Of a stretch of DNA of 64,000 nucleotides, positions 63,413 through 64,000 are shown piece by piece (the stretch's first letter is position 1; each line of letters begins with the position of its first letter). Position numbers and translations under genes: made by a program. Under the pieces are notes generated by a model that saw only the letters and a program-made list of their open reading frames with translations, had not been told where the DNA came from and did not search any database. The stretch is from Pseudomonas protegens (GTDB taxonomy: Bacteria; Pseudomonadota; Gammaproteobacteria; Pseudomonadales; Pseudomonadaceae): the NCBI RefSeq assembly GCF_013407925.2, contig NZ_CP060201.1, positions 4,387,001-4,451,000 on the forward strand. The letters are read 5' to 3'.

Positions 63413-63457
63413 ACAGCCAGAAACAAGAAAGCCCGCACTAGGCGGGCTTCTTGAGGT
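63413..63457. repeat. Right attachment-site repeat of the integrative element
   Basis: Identical over 45 bp to 51395-51439. On the minus strand it contains the terminator hairpin of the tRNA-Met gene with a following T-rich stretch. It lies 38 bp beyond the tRNA 3' end and marks the right boundary of the element. Confidence 0.85.
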
Positions 63458-63494
63458 TGTTTAGAGACTCATGGAGACATCTGTAAACAGGTAC

Positions 63495-63572
63495 TTGGTG
63501 GCTACACAGGGACTTGAACCCCGGACCCCAGCATTATGAATGCTATGCTCTAACCAACTGAGCTATGTAGCC
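63495..63572 (-). tRNA. tRNA-Met (CAU), integration target
   Basis: Acceptor GGCTACA/TGTAGCC, D-arm GCTCAGTTGGTTAGAGC, anticodon arm with CAT, T-arm CGGGG-TTCAAGT-CCCTG and an encoded CCA are all present. The anticodon stem TAGCA/TGCTG encloses ATTCATAA, eight bases instead of seven, so there is one extra nucleotide in the loop or a bulge. Total length is 78 including CCA, one more than expected. The mobile element begins just beyond its 3' end. Confidence 0.88.
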
Positions 63573-63649
63573 AAGTGGCGCGCATTATTCGCTCGGAACG
63601 ACAATGCGTCAAGCGTTTTTATAAAAAAATTATCTACGCTATCAACCGT

Positions 63650-64000
63650 TTATCCCTTCCCCCCCGAAATCAGTGGCGATGGGCAGCGCTGGAACCAGCG
63701 GCTGGCCTGTTCGTAGGCGTGGGCCAGTTGCAGGACGGCGAAGTCGGCCTGGTGTTTGCCGATGATCTGCAAGCCCATGGGCAGGCCGTCGGCGTTGAAG
63801 CCGGCCTGCACGCTGGCCACCGGGCAGCCGGACAGGGTGCCGGGAATCACCACCTCCATCCAGCGGTGATAGGTGTCCATGGCCACGCCTTCGATGCTGC
63901 GCGGCCAGGGGATGTTCTTGTCGAAGGGGAAGACCTGGGCGCTGGGCAGCAACAGGTAATCGAAGCGTTGGAACAGCTTTGAAATGGCGCGGTACCAGTC
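63650..64000 (-). CDS. Amidase-family protein, C-terminal part (start beyond window)
   Basis: The visible 116 codons are the C-terminal end of an amidase-signature enzyme: YLLLPSAQVFPFDKNIPWPR, then VVIPGTLSGCPVASVQAGFN and GLPMGLQIIGKHQADFAVLQLAHAYEQ, the conserved C-terminal region of the family. The catalytic Lys-Ser-Ser part lies beyond base 64000. It is chromosomal, on the far side of the tRNA gene, and distinct from the amidase of the nitrile cluster. Confidence 0.85.
   Translation of the reverse strand, partial: DWYRAISKLFQRFDYLLLPSAQVFPFDKNIPWPRSIEGVAMDTYHRWMEVVIPGTLSGCPVASVQAGFNADGLPMGLQIIGKHQADFAVLQLAHAYEQASRWFQRCPSPLISGGKG

Noticed and set aside
51395..63457. Element considered as a complete prophage
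   Set aside because: No capsid, tail, packaging or lysis genes are visible; the presence of a MobV relaxase indicates a mobilisable element.

Overview
The window is high-GC DNA of a fluorescent-group Pseudomonas. This rests on Pseudomonas-type REP/REPIN repeats, an OprD-family porin, DUF2790 and DUF3077 proteins, a bacteriophytochrome/heme oxygenase pair, and an aldoxime-nitrile cluster whose OxdA closely resembles the P. chlororaphis B23 enzyme. The species was not determined.

Chromosomal part, 1-51.4 kb. The left end holds an HscC-type Hsp70 (cut by the window edge), a Tat-exported lipoprotein phosphoesterase, an AtoE transporter, a MocR-type regulator, a second-locus PanB and an MFS carrier. 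At 10.2-17.0 kb a response regulator is divergent from a CzcC-small ORF-CzcB-CzcA heavy-metal efflux operon; no sensor kinase lies beside it. Then come an OprD porin, RidA, a tandem pair of soluble PAS chemoreceptors, LysR/SDR/flavin-reductase genes, an EamA transporter beside a truncated YbaK fragment, a bphO-bphP light-sensing operon, AraC/GNAT/MerR genes, a decayed gamma-glutamylcyclotransferase, a higBA toxin-antitoxin pair, GGT and a di-heme peroxidase. At 42.2-51.3 kb an AraC regulator faces an operon of aldoxime dehydratase, outer-membrane channel, amidase, iron-type nitrile hydratase alpha and beta, a CobW-type activator and, coupled last, a chemoreceptor. Together these would convert aldoxime to nitrile, amide and acid and may link this to chemotaxis.

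Mobile part, about 51.40-63.46 kb. A 12-kb element sits at the 3' end of a tRNA-Met gene between 45-bp perfect direct repeats. It carries a tyrosine integrase (with an in-frame amber codon), two small HTH/AlpA-like regulators, a DUF927 primase/helicase, a MobV relaxase and two GGTGTTC iteron clusters resembling the two-part origin of phage P4. No capsid or tail genes are visible. The replication operon starts with a structured leader whose complementary segments match the c4 antisense-RNA (P1/P7) and CI-RNA (P4) immunity design: two target modules flank a central antisense segment that can cover the ribosome binding site of a small ORF, which is coupled to DUF3077 and then to the primase. A second, covarying copy stands alone in the chromosome at 37.4-37.8 kb, also ahead of a DUF3077 gene.

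The element's AT-rich cargo (53.5-55.6 kb) is a 62-residue peptide gene, an MvdD-like ATP-grasp ligase and a membrane protein. I read this as a candidate graspetide (omega-ester/amide RiPP) locus. It and the paired c4-like switches are the most novel content here.
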